Shown here in pieces: positions 15,117-24,193 of a DNA stretch of 64,000 bases. Origin of the DNA: Pacificitalea sp040119125 (GTDB lineage: Bacteria; Pseudomonadota; Alphaproteobacteria; Rhodobacterales; Rhodobacteraceae); the NCBI GenBank assembly GCA_040119125.1, contig JBEDTR010000006.1, positions 4,019-68,018 of the forward strand, read 5' to 3'. The translations under genes were made by a program, and so were the position numbers. Each line of letters opens with the position of its first letter. The first letter of the stretch is position 1. Below the pieces are notes generated by a model. It made no database searches. It was not told the DNA's origin and saw only the letters and a list, made by a program, of their open reading frames with translations.

Positions 15117-16097
15117 TCAGCCGTTATCAGGGATCTCGATCACGACCTTGCCGGTGGAACGGCGGCTGCGCAGCAGGTCCATCCCCTCCGCCACCCGGTC
15201 ATGGGGCAGGATATGGCTGATATGCGGATGCAGCCGCCCGGCGCGATACCAGTCCAGCAATTCGGCAAGAGACGCGGACAGCGCCTGCGGATTGAACCGT
15301 GGGTAGCTGCCCATGTAATGCCCGATGACCGAGATATTCTTGACCAGCATGTGGTTGGGCGCCAGCCGGGGCAGATCTCCGCCCGCGAACCCGATCAGCA
15401 GCAGACGCCCCTCCGGCCGGGTGGCACGAAATGCGCTGTGGAAACCGTCGCCGCCAACGCTGTCATAGGTGACATCAATGCCGCCCAAGGCGCGTAGCTG
15501 ATCCAGCATGTCGGGGGCATCGGCGTCGATCAGGTGATCCGCCCCGGCGGCCCGGCAGATCTCAAGCTTGTCGGCACCACGGGCGGAGGCGATGACCTCG
15601 GCGCCCAACAGCTTGCCGATCTCGATAGCCGTCAGCCCGACGCCTCCCGCGGCCCCGGTGACCAAAAGCCGCTCGCCGGGGGACAGGCACGCGCGGCGGA
15701 CCAGCGCCAGATGCGAGGTAGCGTAGGAGATCTGAAACCCGGCCGCTTCGGGCCAGCTCATCGCATCGGGGATCGGAAGACAGGCTATGGCAGGCACTGT
15801 CGCGTGGCTGGCCAACATGGCGCTGCCGAACACCGCGACACGGGTGCCGATGGCAGGCGATGTCACGCCCGGACCCAGCGCTTCGACCACTCCGGCGCCC
15901 TCCAGACCCAAGATCGCGGGCAGTTCTGGACGCTCCTGATAGCGGCCCTGAAGCATCAGCAAATCTGCAAAATTCAACCCACAGGCCCGGATTGCCACGC
16001 GCACCTCCCCTGCGCCGGGGACGAAACTCGGACCTGACCTGGGCAGCGTATCCCAGCGGGGCGGCGTATCGGTCTGGTGCAAGCGATAGGCGATCAC
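15117..16097 (-). CDS. NADPH:quinone oxidoreductase-like, zinc-free MDR family
   Basis: A 326-residue medium-chain dehydrogenase/reductase. The GroES-like N-terminal half has ACGLNFADLLMLQGRYQ and LGLEGAGVV. The Rossmann half has LLVTGAAGGVGLTAIEIGKLLGAEVIA and DVTYDSVGGDGF, typical of quinone oxidoreductase/zeta-crystallin members using NADPH. The structural-zinc cysteines are absent. The natural substrate is unknown. The frame is open to 16124, but GTG at 16097 has an AGGAG ribosome site seven bases upstream and matches family N-termini (MIAYRLHQTD), so it is chosen. Confidence 0.88.
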   Translation of the reverse strand: MIAYRLHQTDTPPRWDTLPRSGPSFVPGAGEVRVAIRACGLNFADLLMLQGRYQERPELPAILGLEGAGVVEALGPGVTSPAIGTRVAVFGSAMLASHATVPAIACLPIPDAMSWPEAAGFQISYATSHLALVRRACLSPGERLLVTGAAGGVGLTAIEIGKLLGAEVIASARGADKLEICRAAGADHLIDADAPDMLDQLRALGGIDVTYDSVGGDGFHSAFRATRPEGRLLLIGFAGGDLPRLAPNHMLVKNISVIGHYMGSYPRFNPQALSASLAELLDWYRAGRLHPHISHILPHDRVAEGMDLLRSRRSTGKVVIEIPDNG

Positions 16098-16264
16098 GGC
16101 AAAGCTCCTCGTAGAAAGACGCATGCGCGCGGGATGCGCACTATAGGCGCAGGCTGCACTCTCATAAGGCTCTGACGCAATATTGCCGGGTACGCTGCGG
16201 CGCTACGCCTCAGGTCAAAGGCATCTTGCCGATGATTGCGCTAACGTTCGGCGATGCACGGGAT

Positions 16265-16387
16265 GATTGCAGATCAACCGAAGCGAAAACCTGCAATCGA
16301 CTCGACCTCAGGATGCGGGCGATCTGAGGGGTTCGTTTGGCAGTGCAGAATGCAAATGCCCCCGGAGGTTGATTTGCATAATGCAAA
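16265..16387. promoter_or_regulatory. Palindrome-rich, AT-rich region upstream of the XRE gene
   Basis: The gene-free stretch 16098-16599 contains three inverted repeats: GATTGCAG (16265-16272) with CTGCAATC (16291-16298), CCTCAG (16306-16311) with CTGAGG (16324-16329), and the palindrome TTTGCAT-A-ATGCAAA (16373-16387). A related AATGCAAATGC lies at 16349. A possible CtrA-type box, TTAA-N7-CTAA, is at 16468-16482. From about 16380 to 16560 the sequence is much more AT-rich than its surroundings. No protein gene is apparent. Confidence 0.55.
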
Positions 16388-16599
16388 AATTTACCTAAAC
16401 GTCAACCGTTTGTGATCGAATAATCATGCAGTTCGGAGCGCCAAGTATAGCGACTCCGGTGGAAAACTTAAGATTTTACTAATTAGTTCATAGCCTTAAT
16501 ACGAGAGGAGGGCGAACCTACCTAAAAAGACAGTATGGCAATCCCCAGTGGCGTGATAAATTCTAACTACACCCTGACGTGAAATGATGGAGCCTTAGA

Positions 16600-16983
16600 A
16601 TGAAACACCCGGTTGATATCCATGTTGGCAAGCGGGTGCGGCATCGCAGGTGGATGGTGGGCATGACCCAGCAACAACTTGCCGAAAAGGTAGGGATCAA
16701 ATTTCAGCAGATCCAGAAATATGAAACCGGCATGAACCGGGTCAGCGCCTCCCGCTTGTGGGATATTGCCGACGCGCTCGAAGTTCCGGTCGCCTTTTTC
16801 TTTGAAGGCTTCAGCGAAAACGCCGATGCGAGTGTCGCCGCAAGCGCGGGTGAAACCGGCCTGCCCGGCGATATCCTGTCGGACCGTGAGGCGCTGGAAC
16901 TGGTCCGCTCCTATTACGCGATCCCGGAAAACCAGCGCCGCCGCCTGTTCGATCTGGCCCGCGTTCTGAGCGACGTCGCCTGA
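16600..16983 (+). CDS. XRE family helix-turn-helix regulator
   Basis: A 127-residue cytoplasmic DNA-binding protein. Residues 10-65 form a Cro/C1 HTH: VGKRVRHRRWMVGMTQQQLA, then the recognition helix GIKFQQIQKYETGMNRVSASRL. The C-terminal half (LPGDILSDREALELVRSYYAIPENQRRRLFDLARVL) resembles the conserved tail of alphaproteobacterial chromosomal XRE regulators, probably for dimerisation. It is not a phage repressor by context. Its targets are unknown; the inverted repeats upstream suggest autoregulation. Confidence 0.9.
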   Translation: MKHPVDIHVGKRVRHRRWMVGMTQQQLAEKVGIKFQQIQKYETGMNRVSASRLWDIADALEVPVAFFFEGFSENADASVAASAGETGLPGDILSDREALELVRSYYAIPENQRRRLFDLARVLSDVA

Positions 16984-16984
16984 T

Positions 16985-17001
16985 CGGCGCACGGTGCGCC
17001 G
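16985..17001 (+). terminator. Possible terminator of the XRE gene
   Basis: CGGCGCAC-G-GTGCGCCG is a near-perfect GC-rich palindrome, two bases after the stop codon, followed by TCTTAGT. The T-run is weak. Confidence 0.45.
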
Positions 17002-17126
17002 TCTTAGTCCCGTCCGGCGGAGATTGCGTTCCGGCGCCGGGTTGACCCGCACCGCCCCCTATTCAATACCAGTGTCAATCCGGCGCGGCCCTGCGGTTGC
17101 GCCGCTTGCCTGTTAGGGGAACTGCC

Positions 17127-17954
17127 ATGTCCGCCACTGCCAGCTTGCCAATGCTCGACCCTGCCACGCGCGATGCGCTGCAACGCTGCGCGCATGAGTT
17201 GGCCGATGCGGCCCGCGCGGCGATCCTGCCCCATTTCCGCAGTGCCGCTCTCGACACTGAAAACAAGGCCAGCGTCGGCTTTGATCCGGTCACCGTCGCT
17301 GACCGCGCCGCAGAACGCGCCATGCGCGACGTGCTGGCACGGCTGCGCCCGGATGATGCGATCATGGGCGAAGAATACGGCGCGCAGGCGGGCACCAGCG
17401 GCCTGACATGGGTGCTTGATCCCATCGACGGCACCCGCGCGTTCATGTCCGGCACGCCCACATGGGGCGTGCTGATCGCGGTGGTGACCGAAAACGGCCC
17501 CGTCTACGGCCTGATCGACCAGCCCTATATGGGAGAGCGGTTCGAGGGCGGCTTTGGCACCGCGCAGTTGAGCGCGCCGCGCGGGGTCTCGCCGCTCTCG
17601 ACGCGCGCGGCGGGCGGGATGGATCGGGCGATCCTGTTTTCGACCTTCCCCGAGATCGGCACGCCCGACGAACATGCGGCCTTTCAGCGGGTCAGCCGCG
17701 CCGCACGCCTGACCCGCTATGGTATGGATTGCTATGCCTATGGGCTGCTGGCGCTGGGGCAGATTGATCTGGTGATCGAGGCCGGATTGCAAAATTATGA
17801 CATTTGCGCCCCCATCGCGGTGATCGAGGCCGCGGGTGGCATCGTCACCGATTGGCAGGGCGGCCCGGTGCATCAGGGCGGACAGGTTCTGGCCGCCGCA
17901 AACCCCGGTATCCATGGCGAGGCGCTGGCGCTGCTGGCCGCGAGCAAGGCGTGA
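17127..17954 (+). CDS. hisN: Histidinol-phosphatase, inositol monophosphatase family
   Basis: A 275-residue magnesium phosphatase. Metal-binding motifs are FDPVTVADRAAERAM, GEEYG, WVLDPIDGTRAFMSGTPTWGVLIA and, near the C-terminus, ENYDIxAPI as LQNYDICAPIAVIEAAGG. These match HisN, which performs the penultimate phosphatase step of histidine synthesis in actinobacteria and alphaproteobacteria, rather than SuhB or CysQ. The ATG at 17127 follows AGGGGA. Its stop overlaps the GTG start of the next gene by four bases. Confidence 0.9.
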   Translation: MSATASLPMLDPATRDALQRCAHELADAARAAILPHFRSAALDTENKASVGFDPVTVADRAAERAMRDVLARLRPDDAIMGEEYGAQAGTSGLTWVLDPIDGTRAFMSGTPTWGVLIAVVTENGPVYGLIDQPYMGERFEGGFGTAQLSAPRGVSPLSTRAAGGMDRAILFSTFPEIGTPDEHAAFQRVSRAARLTRYGMDCYAYGLLALGQIDLVIEAGLQNYDICAPIAVIEAAGGIVTDWQGGPVHQGGQVLAAANPGIHGEALALLAASKA

Positions 17955-19285
17955 GCCACCTGCTGATCCGGGCGGCCGATGCGGTCCTGACGATGGACCC
18001 GGCATTGGGGGAGCGGTCGGATGACATCCGGCTGCGCGACGGGGTGATCGTGGAGTTGGGCGCAGATTTGCCCGCCAATGGCGCCGAGATCCTCGACGCG
18101 CGCGGGTGTCTCGTGACGCCGGGGCTGATCAACACCCATCACCATCTGTTCCAGACCCTGACCCGCGCGGTCCCTGCCGGGCAAGATGCGCTGCTATTCG
18201 GCTGGTTGCAGGCGCTCTATCCGATCTGGGCGCGCATGGGGCCGGACCATATCCGCGTCTCCGCAATGCTGGGTCTGACGGAATTGGCGCTCTCGGGCTG
18301 CACCACCAGTTCCGATCACCTCTACCTGTTTCCCAACGGCGCGCGGCTGGAGGATTCCATTGCCGGCGCGGCGGAGGTTGGCCTGCGGTTCCATCCCACG
18401 CGGGGCGCGATGTCGATTGGTGAAAGCGACGGCGGCCTGCCACCCGATGCGCTGGTGGAACGCGAAGCCGCGATCCTCGACGATTGCATCCGGGTGATCG
18501 ACGGGTTTCACAACCCCTCCCCCGGCGCGATGGTGCGGGTTGGGATTGCGCCCTGCTCGCCGTTTTCCGTCAGCCGCGAGTTGATGCGCGACGCGGCGGT
18601 GCTGGCCCGTGACAAGGGCGTGCGGCTGCACACGCATCTGGCCGAGAATGACGAGGATATCGCCTATTCGCTGGCTCAGTTCGGCTGCCGCCCCGGCCAA
18701 TATGCCGAGGATCTGGGCTGGACCGGCGACGACGTCTGGCATGCTCATTGCGTGAAACTGGATGCGGATGAGATCGCGTTGTTTTCAGCCAGCGGCACCG
18801 GGGTCGCGCATTGCCCGTGCTCCAACTGTCGGCTGGGGTCGGGGATCGCCCCGGTGCGGGCCATGCGCGATGCGGGCGTGCCGGTGGGATTGGGCGTCGA
18901 TGGGACGGCCAGCAACGACACGGGCGATCTGGTGGGCGAGGCGCGCCAAGCGATGCTTCTGCAACGGGTTGCGCGCGGCGCGGATGCCATGTCGGTGCGC
19001 GAGGCGCTGGAGATCGCGACAATGGGCGGCGCGCGCGTGCTGGGCCGCGCCGATGAGATCGGCTCCCTCACGCCGGGCAAGCGCGCGGATCTGGCGATAT
19101 GGGACATGTCCGGGATCGAGGCTGCGGGAAGTTGGGACAAGGCCGCGCTGCTTTTTGCCGGTCCGCGCCGGGTGCGAGATCTGATCGTCGAAGGCCGCCG
19201 GGTGGTGGGCGAGGGTCGGATGCTGACGGTCAATGCCCGCAGGCTGGCGCGCGACGCGGACCGGCTTGCACGGGATCTGATGTAA
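17951..19285 (+). CDS. Amidohydrolase, probable 8-oxoguanine deaminase
   Basis: A 444-residue cytoplasmic zinc amidohydrolase of the guanine-deaminase/chlorohydrolase group. Metal ligands are visible: GLINTHHHLFQTLTR, the third histidine in RLHTHLAEN, another in WHAHCVKL, and the Asp in GLGVDGTASND. The HCPCSNCRLGSGIAP segment, rich in cysteine, is typical of enzymes characterised as 8-oxoguanine deaminases. It would convert 8-oxoguanine to uric acid, a clean-up of oxidised bases. The GTG start overlaps the hisN stop (GTGA). A related hydroxyatrazine-type activity cannot be excluded. Confidence 0.82.
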   Translation: MSHLLIRAADAVLTMDPALGERSDDIRLRDGVIVELGADLPANGAEILDARGCLVTPGLINTHHHLFQTLTRAVPAGQDALLFGWLQALYPIWARMGPDHIRVSAMLGLTELALSGCTTSSDHLYLFPNGARLEDSIAGAAEVGLRFHPTRGAMSIGESDGGLPPDALVEREAAILDDCIRVIDGFHNPSPGAMVRVGIAPCSPFSVSRELMRDAAVLARDKGVRLHTHLAENDEDIAYSLAQFGCRPGQYAEDLGWTGDDVWHAHCVKLDADEIALFSASGTGVAHCPCSNCRLGSGIAPVRAMRDAGVPVGLGVDGTASNDTGDLVGEARQAMLLQRVARGADAMSVREALEIATMGGARVLGRADEIGSLTPGKRADLAIWDMSGIEAAGSWDKAALLFAGPRRVRDLIVEGRRVVGEGRMLTVNARRLARDADRLARDLM

Positions 19286-19381
19286 TCACGCCACCTTTGG
19301 GACGACGATCCAGCAAACGCGGATTGCATTATTGCATTGGCCGCGACACTTCGGTCTGATCGCAGGACAGGAGGGCCGATC

Positions 19382-20116
19382 ATGCTGGACACGCAGGATG
19401 GGACAAGCCCGGAGCCGGTGCTCTTCGTCCCTGGTATGATGTGTGATTTCAGGCTGTTCGCCCCACAAATGCAAAGCCTCGCCGGGCAACACCCGGTGCA
19501 GTTCGCCCCAATTTCGGGCGCGTCCAGCATAGAGCATCTGGCCGCGCGCATCGCTGCCTCTGCCCCGCCGCGTTTCGCGCTGGTGGGCTATTCGATGGGC
19601 GGCATGGTGGCGATGGAACTGGCCCGGATCATGCCGGAGCGGATTTCTCGCCTGTGCCTGATGGATACCAGCCCCTTGGGCGAAAGCGCGGCGCAGGCCG
19701 CGTTCCGCGAGCCGCAGATGATCGCGGCGCGGCATGGTCGACTGGAGGAGATGCTGCGCGACGTGATGCGGCTCGATTACCTCGCGCCCGGTCCGGGGCG
19801 GCTGGCAATGCAGGCGATATTTGTCGAGATGGGGATGGCGCTGGGGCCTGCGGTGTTTGTCCGGCAGAGCCGCGCGCTACAGCGGCGCCGGGATCAGCAG
19901 GCGATGCTGCGCCAGCTGCGGATGCCGGTGCTGGTCATGGTCGGCGCGCATGACCGGATGACCCCGGTGCGCAGGCATGAGATGATGGCGACGCTGATCC
20001 CCGGCGCGCAGCTTGAGGTGATCGAGGGCGCGGGCCACATGCCGACGCTGGAACAGCCCGAGCGTGTCACCAGCCATCTGCGCGATTGGCTGGGGGAGCC
20101 GCTGCTGCTGCGCTAG
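19382..20116 (+). CDS. Alpha/beta hydrolase
   Basis: A 244-residue alpha/beta-fold hydrolase. The nucleophile Ser is in VGYSMGGMVAMELA (GxSxG), the acid in VGAHDRMTP and the His in EGAGHMPTLEQPERV, giving a complete triad. The N-terminus has the LFVPGMMCDFRLF oxyanion loop. The substrate is unknown. The ATG is behind a consensus AGGAGGGCCGATC site, and the gene ends seven bases from the convergent aminotransferase. Confidence 0.88.
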   Translation: MLDTQDGTSPEPVLFVPGMMCDFRLFAPQMQSLAGQHPVQFAPISGASSIEHLAARIAASAPPRFALVGYSMGGMVAMELARIMPERISRLCLMDTSPLGESAAQAAFREPQMIAARHGRLEEMLRDVMRLDYLAPGPGRLAMQAIFVEMGMALGPAVFVRQSRALQRRRDQQAMLRQLRMPVLVMVGAHDRMTPVRRHEMMATLIPGAQLEVIEGAGHMPTLEQPERVTSHLRDWLGEPLLLR

Positions 20117-20122
20117 CGCCGC

Positions 20123-21364
20123 TCAGGTGCCATAGGCCGCGACCGGCGGCCCCGCCATTGCCGCCCCTGCCGCGCCGATCAGCGCATCCGCGATGAAATC
20201 CAGCTCCGCAGGCGTCAACCGCGCAGGCAGGCGCACGTCACAGGCGTTCATCAGCATGGCGCGGGTCGCAGGCAGCTCCGGCAGATCGCCTAGAAACTGC
20301 CAATTCCAATAGGCGCGGGCATTATCGGTGCTGCGCCCGAAGATCTGCACCTTCACCCCGCGCGCGGCAGCCTCGGCGGCGAAGACATCGGCCTGCGCGT
20401 CATCCATGCCGGTCAGGTTGAACTGGATGCTGTCGGGGGCGCGCAATTCGCCCGGCAGCGGGGCGGGCACGGACAGCCATGGCGAGGTATTCAGCGCCGC
20501 CGCGACCCGGTCATGCCCGGCGCGCCCATCACGGATCCGGCGCGGAATTTCGGCCAGTTGCGCGCGGATGATCACCGCCGACAGGTTTTGCAGGCGCAGA
20601 TTATAAAGCGGCAGTTTGTTCTGCCACGCGGCGCAGGCCTGCTGGACGCCGTCATGTTTCTTCCATGCGTGCTCATAGGCGCCCGACATGATGATGGCGC
20701 GCGCGGCAAGGTCCGCGTCATCGGTGATGAGGATACCGCCTTCGCCTGCATTGACCATTTTGTAGGATTGAAACGAGAAGCAACCAATGCGCCCCAGCGT
20801 TCCGATCTTGCGCCCGTTCCACAGCGTGCCCAGCGAATGCGCGGCGTCTTCGATCACCGGCACGCCCGCGGCCTCGGCCAATGCCATGATCCGGTCCATG
20901 TCGGATGTGTGCCCGCGCATGTGGCTGATCAGCACGGCGGCGGTGTCATCGGTGAGCTTGGCCGCGAAATCATCCATATCGATGCGGTAATCAGAACCGC
21001 ATTCGACCAGCACCGGCACGCAATCGGCATGCACCACCGCCGAAGGCACGGCGGCAAAGGTGAAGGCGGGGATCAGCACCTTGGCCCCGCGCGGCAGGTC
21101 CAGCGCCTTCAGCGACAAAAACAGCGCGGCGGAACAGGAGGACACGGCCAGCGCAAAGCGGCTGCCCATCATCGCGGCGAAGTTCCGTTCCAGCAATGTC
21201 ACCGGCGCATTTTCGGGCGCGGTGTAGCGAAACAGATCGCCTGAGCGGAGCAGCGCCTCGATCTCGGCGCGGGCGGCTTCGGGGATCGGCTCGGCGTCAT
21301 AGACGTTCGGCGCGGCCTGATGCGGGGTAAAGGGGGCGGCGGCGGGGGTCGCTTCGGGGGACAT
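20123..21364 (-). CDS. DegT/DnrJ/EryC1/StrS family PLP aminotransferase
   Basis: A 413-residue fold-type I aminotransferase of the sugar-aminotransferase class. The PLP features are SCSAALFLSLKAL (phosphate site), VIEDAAHSLG with the ring-stacking Asp region, and the Schiff-base lysine in FSFQSYKMVNAGEGG. Members usually transaminate nucleotide-linked ketosugars, but no sugar-nucleotide or polysaccharide genes lie nearby, so the substrate is open. A GTG at 21385 is in frame; the ATG at 21364 is preferred. The Ala/Pro-rich first 15 residues are likely flexible. Confidence 0.87.
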   Translation of the reverse strand: MSPEATPAAAPFTPHQAAPNVYDAEPIPEAARAEIEALLRSGDLFRYTAPENAPVTLLERNFAAMMGSRFALAVSSCSAALFLSLKALDLPRGAKVLIPAFTFAAVPSAVVHADCVPVLVECGSDYRIDMDDFAAKLTDDTAAVLISHMRGHTSDMDRIMALAEAAGVPVIEDAAHSLGTLWNGRKIGTLGRIGCFSFQSYKMVNAGEGGILITDDADLAARAIIMSGAYEHAWKKHDGVQQACAAWQNKLPLYNLRLQNLSAVIIRAQLAEIPRRIRDGRAGHDRVAAALNTSPWLSVPAPLPGELRAPDSIQFNLTGMDDAQADVFAAEAAARGVKVQIFGRSTDNARAYWNWQFLGDLPELPATRAMLMNACDVRLPARLTPAELDFIADALIGAAGAAMAGPPVAAYGT

Positions 21365-21489
21365 ATCGGGGCCTCTGCTCTGCACGTCGTTCAGAAAATC
21401 TGTAACTGACCTTCATGTATTCTGACAACAGCAGGATGACAGCGGCAAGGATACCGGCGGAATCTCGGCATGACGGTTGCGTGATGGGA

Positions 21490-22803
21490 TCAGATTCCGA
21501 CGCGGTCGCGCAGGGAATACCAACTCATCGCTGCCGCCAAGAGCGGCGCACGCAGACGCGCCCCACCGGGGAAAGCCGGCGCAGGCAGCCGTGCCAGCAG
21601 GTCGAATTCATCCTGTCGGCCCTGCACGGCATCCGCCAGAATGCGGCCCGCCAAGGTTGCGAATGCGACGCCGTGACCGGAATAGCCTGACGCCGATAGC
21701 AGACCCTTCGCAGGACGGGCGAACACCGGAAGTCGCGACATGGTGATGGCCAGAGTGCCGCCCCACGCGTGGGTGATGGGCACGCCGCGCAGCTGCGGGA
21801 AGACTTTCTCCAGCGGGCGGCGCACTTGGCCCGCGATGTCGCGCGGGAACCGGTAGCCGTAGCTTTCGCCACCGCCAAAGATCAGCCGCCCGTCATGAGA
21901 CAGGCGGAAGTAATTGACCACGAATTTGCTATCCGCCACCGCCGCGCCGCCGGGCAGGATCGCCTCGGCCTGCGCGCCCAGCGGTTCGGTCACCGCGATG
22001 AAATTGTTGATCGGCATCACCCGGCGGCCCAGCTTGCGGTTCAGCCGGCCGAGGTAGCCATTACAGGCAAGGATCACCGTATCGGCCAGCAGATCCCCCT
22101 GCCCCGTCAACACCCTGCGGCGGCGGCCCTCGCGGCGGATCTCGACCACCTCAGACGTTTCATGAATCACCGCGCCTGCCTCCGCCGCGGCGCGGGCCAG
22201 ACCGAACGCGTAGCGCAGCGGATGCAGATGGCCCGCCGACCAATCGACAACGCCGCCCACATAGGCGGGACTGTTGATAAGCCGCCCCAGCGCCGCGCCG
22301 TCCAGAACCTCGGTCGTGTCGTGGCCGTAATGGTCGCGCAGATGGCGGGCGGTGGCGATTTCATCCGCCAGTTCGGCCTTGTGCCAGCAAGCATGCAGCA
22401 CACCGGGGCGCCATTCCGCGTCACTTGCATGATCGGCACATAGCCGCCGGGTCAGGGTCTTGGCCTCCTCCGACAGGTCCCACAGGCGACGGGCCTCACC
22501 GGCGCCCATGACCTTCTCCAGCCGTTTCTGACCGACGTTGAGACCGCTGCCGACCTGACCGCCATTGCGCCCCGACGCGCCGAAGCCCACGCGCTGCGCC
22601 TCCAGCAGCACCACATCGACACCAGCCCGTGCAAGATGCAGCGCGGTGGACAGGCCGGTATAGCCACCGCCGATAACGCAGACCTGCGCGCGGCGCTCGC
22701 CTGCCAGCGGCGCATAGGGTCCGGGCGGCGTGGCGGTGGCGGCATACCAGCTGTCGGGATAGCGCCCGGGCCGGTCGTTTGCATGTAGCAGGTTCAGCGC
22801 CAT
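21490..22803 (-). CDS. puuB: FAD-dependent oxidoreductase, gamma-glutamylputrescine oxidase type
   Basis: A 437-residue flavoprotein of the DAO family. The dinucleotide motif VCVIGGGYTGLSTALHLARAGVDVVLLEA begins near residue 38, followed by GASGRNGGQVGSG. This N-terminus (H-x-N-D-R-P-G-x-Y-P-x-S-W-Y-A) is typical of PuuB, which oxidises gamma-glutamylputrescine to the aldehyde. The start at 22803 follows GGGAGGGCGGGACC; the longer frame to 23004 overlaps the upstream ligase and is rejected. It is the last gene of a leftward operon with two PuuA-like ligases. Confidence 0.87.
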   Translation of the reverse strand: MALNLLHANDRPGRYPDSWYAATATPPGPYAPLAGERRAQVCVIGGGYTGLSTALHLARAGVDVVLLEAQRVGFGASGRNGGQVGSGLNVGQKRLEKVMGAGEARRLWDLSEEAKTLTRRLCADHASDAEWRPGVLHACWHKAELADEIATARHLRDHYGHDTTEVLDGAALGRLINSPAYVGGVVDWSAGHLHPLRYAFGLARAAAEAGAVIHETSEVVEIRREGRRRRVLTGQGDLLADTVILACNGYLGRLNRKLGRRVMPINNFIAVTEPLGAQAEAILPGGAAVADSKFVVNYFRLSHDGRLIFGGGESYGYRFPRDIAGQVRRPLEKVFPQLRGVPITHAWGGTLAITMSRLPVFARPAKGLLSASGYSGHGVAFATLAGRILADAVQGRQDEFDLLARLPAPAFPGGARLRAPLLAAAMSWYSLRDRVGI

Positions 22804-22822
22804 GGTCCCGCCCTCCCCCGGA

Positions 22823-24193
22823 TCAGACGTTAAGCAGCAGGTGCTGGCGTTCCCACGGGCTGATGACCTGCATGAACTCGGAATATTCCAGTGTCTTGAC
22901 GGCGGCATAGGCCTCGCAGAATTCCTCGCCCAGCACCTCGCGGATGGCGGGGGCTTCGGAGAAGAGGTCAAGCGCCTCGCCAAAGGTGCGCGGGATGCCC
23001 TCATCGTCTGAATAGGCGTCGCCGGTGCATTCCTCGGTCGGCTCCAGCTGTTCGACCAACCCCAGATAACCGCAGGCGAGCGAGGCCGCTATGCTCAGGT
23101 AAGGATTGCCATCCATACCGCCGATACGGTTTTCCAACCGGCGGGCATCGGGCCCTGAAACCGGCACGCGCAGGCCCGTGGTGCGGTTGTCGCGCCCCCA
23201 TTCAAGGTTGATCGGCGCGGAATGGTCGCGCACGTAGCGGCGATAGCTGTTCACATAGGGCGCCATCACGGCGGTGATCGACGGCAGATGCCGCTGCATG
23301 CCTGAGATAAAGTGCCGGAAGGCCGGGCTTTCGCTGCCATCGGGTTGGGAAAAGATATTGGCGCCCGTTTCGACATCGACCACCGAATGGTGGATATGCA
23401 TGGCGCTGCCCGGCTCATCCTGAATCGGTTTCGCCATGAAGGTGGCGTAGCAATCATGACGGTGGGCGGCCTCGCGGATCAGGCGTTTGAAAAAGAATAT
23501 CTCATCCGCCAGCCGCACCGGATCGCCGTGGCGTAGGTTGATCTCGATCTGGCCGGCGCCGCCTTCTTGCAGGATACCATCGATTTCCAGCCCCTGCGCT
23601 TCGGCGAAATCATAGATGTCGTCGATCACGGTGCCATATTCGTCGATGGCCGAGAGCGAATAGGCCTGCCGCGCGGCGGCGCGACGGCCCGAGCGGCCCA
23701 TTGGCGGCTCGATCGGGGAGCCGGGATCGATATTGGGCGCGACGAGGTAAAACTCCATCTCCGGCGCAACCACCGGATCCCAGCCGCGCGCACGATAGAG
23801 ATCACAGACCCGGCGCAGCACGTTGCGCGGCGCGACGGCCACGGGCTCTCCGTCCTGTGTGGTGATGTCGTGGATCACCTGAATGGTCCAATCGGCGGTC
23901 CATGGCGCGGCGGTGGCCGTGCTGAAATCCGGGGTCAGCACCATGTCCGGTTCGGTGAACGGCTCATCGCTGACCTGCGCCCAATCGCCGGTGATAGTCT
24001 GCAAGAAGATCGAGTTCGGCAGGTAGAAATGGGTCTGGGTGCCGAATTTCGACGCTGGCATCGCCTTACCCCGTGCGACCCCGGCCAGATCGGCCACGAC
24101 GCATTCCACCTCATCAAGCCGCCGTCCTTCGAGGTAATCGCGGGTCGCTTGCGGCAACTGGTAGGTCCAGTCGCGAGTGTCGGTGGTGCTCAT
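22823..24193 (-). CDS. puuA: Glutamine synthetase family ligase, gamma-glutamylputrescine synthetase type
   Basis: A 456-residue cytoplasmic ligase of the GS fold. The beta-grasp N-domain has VVADLAGVARGKAMPASKF. The catalytic domain has EMEFYLV, EGGAGQIEINL, GSAMHIHHSV (ATP/metal site) and NRTTGLRVPVSGPDARRLENRIGG. These fit PuuA, which ligates glutamate to putrescine using ATP, better than housekeeping GlnA: no adenylylation tyrosine motif is seen. Its start overlaps the end of the amidotransferase gene by four bases. Confidence 0.85.
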   Translation of the reverse strand: MSTTDTRDWTYQLPQATRDYLEGRRLDEVECVVADLAGVARGKAMPASKFGTQTHFYLPNSIFLQTITGDWAQVSDEPFTEPDMVLTPDFSTATAAPWTADWTIQVIHDITTQDGEPVAVAPRNVLRRVCDLYRARGWDPVVAPEMEFYLVAPNIDPGSPIEPPMGRSGRRAAARQAYSLSAIDEYGTVIDDIYDFAEAQGLEIDGILQEGGAGQIEINLRHGDPVRLADEIFFFKRLIREAAHRHDCYATFMAKPIQDEPGSAMHIHHSVVDVETGANIFSQPDGSESPAFRHFISGMQRHLPSITAVMAPYVNSYRRYVRDHSAPINLEWGRDNRTTGLRVPVSGPDARRLENRIGGMDGNPYLSIAASLACGYLGLVEQLEPTEECTGDAYSDDEGIPRTFGEALDLFSEAPAIREVLGEEFCEAYAAVKTLEYSEFMQVISPWERQHLLLNV

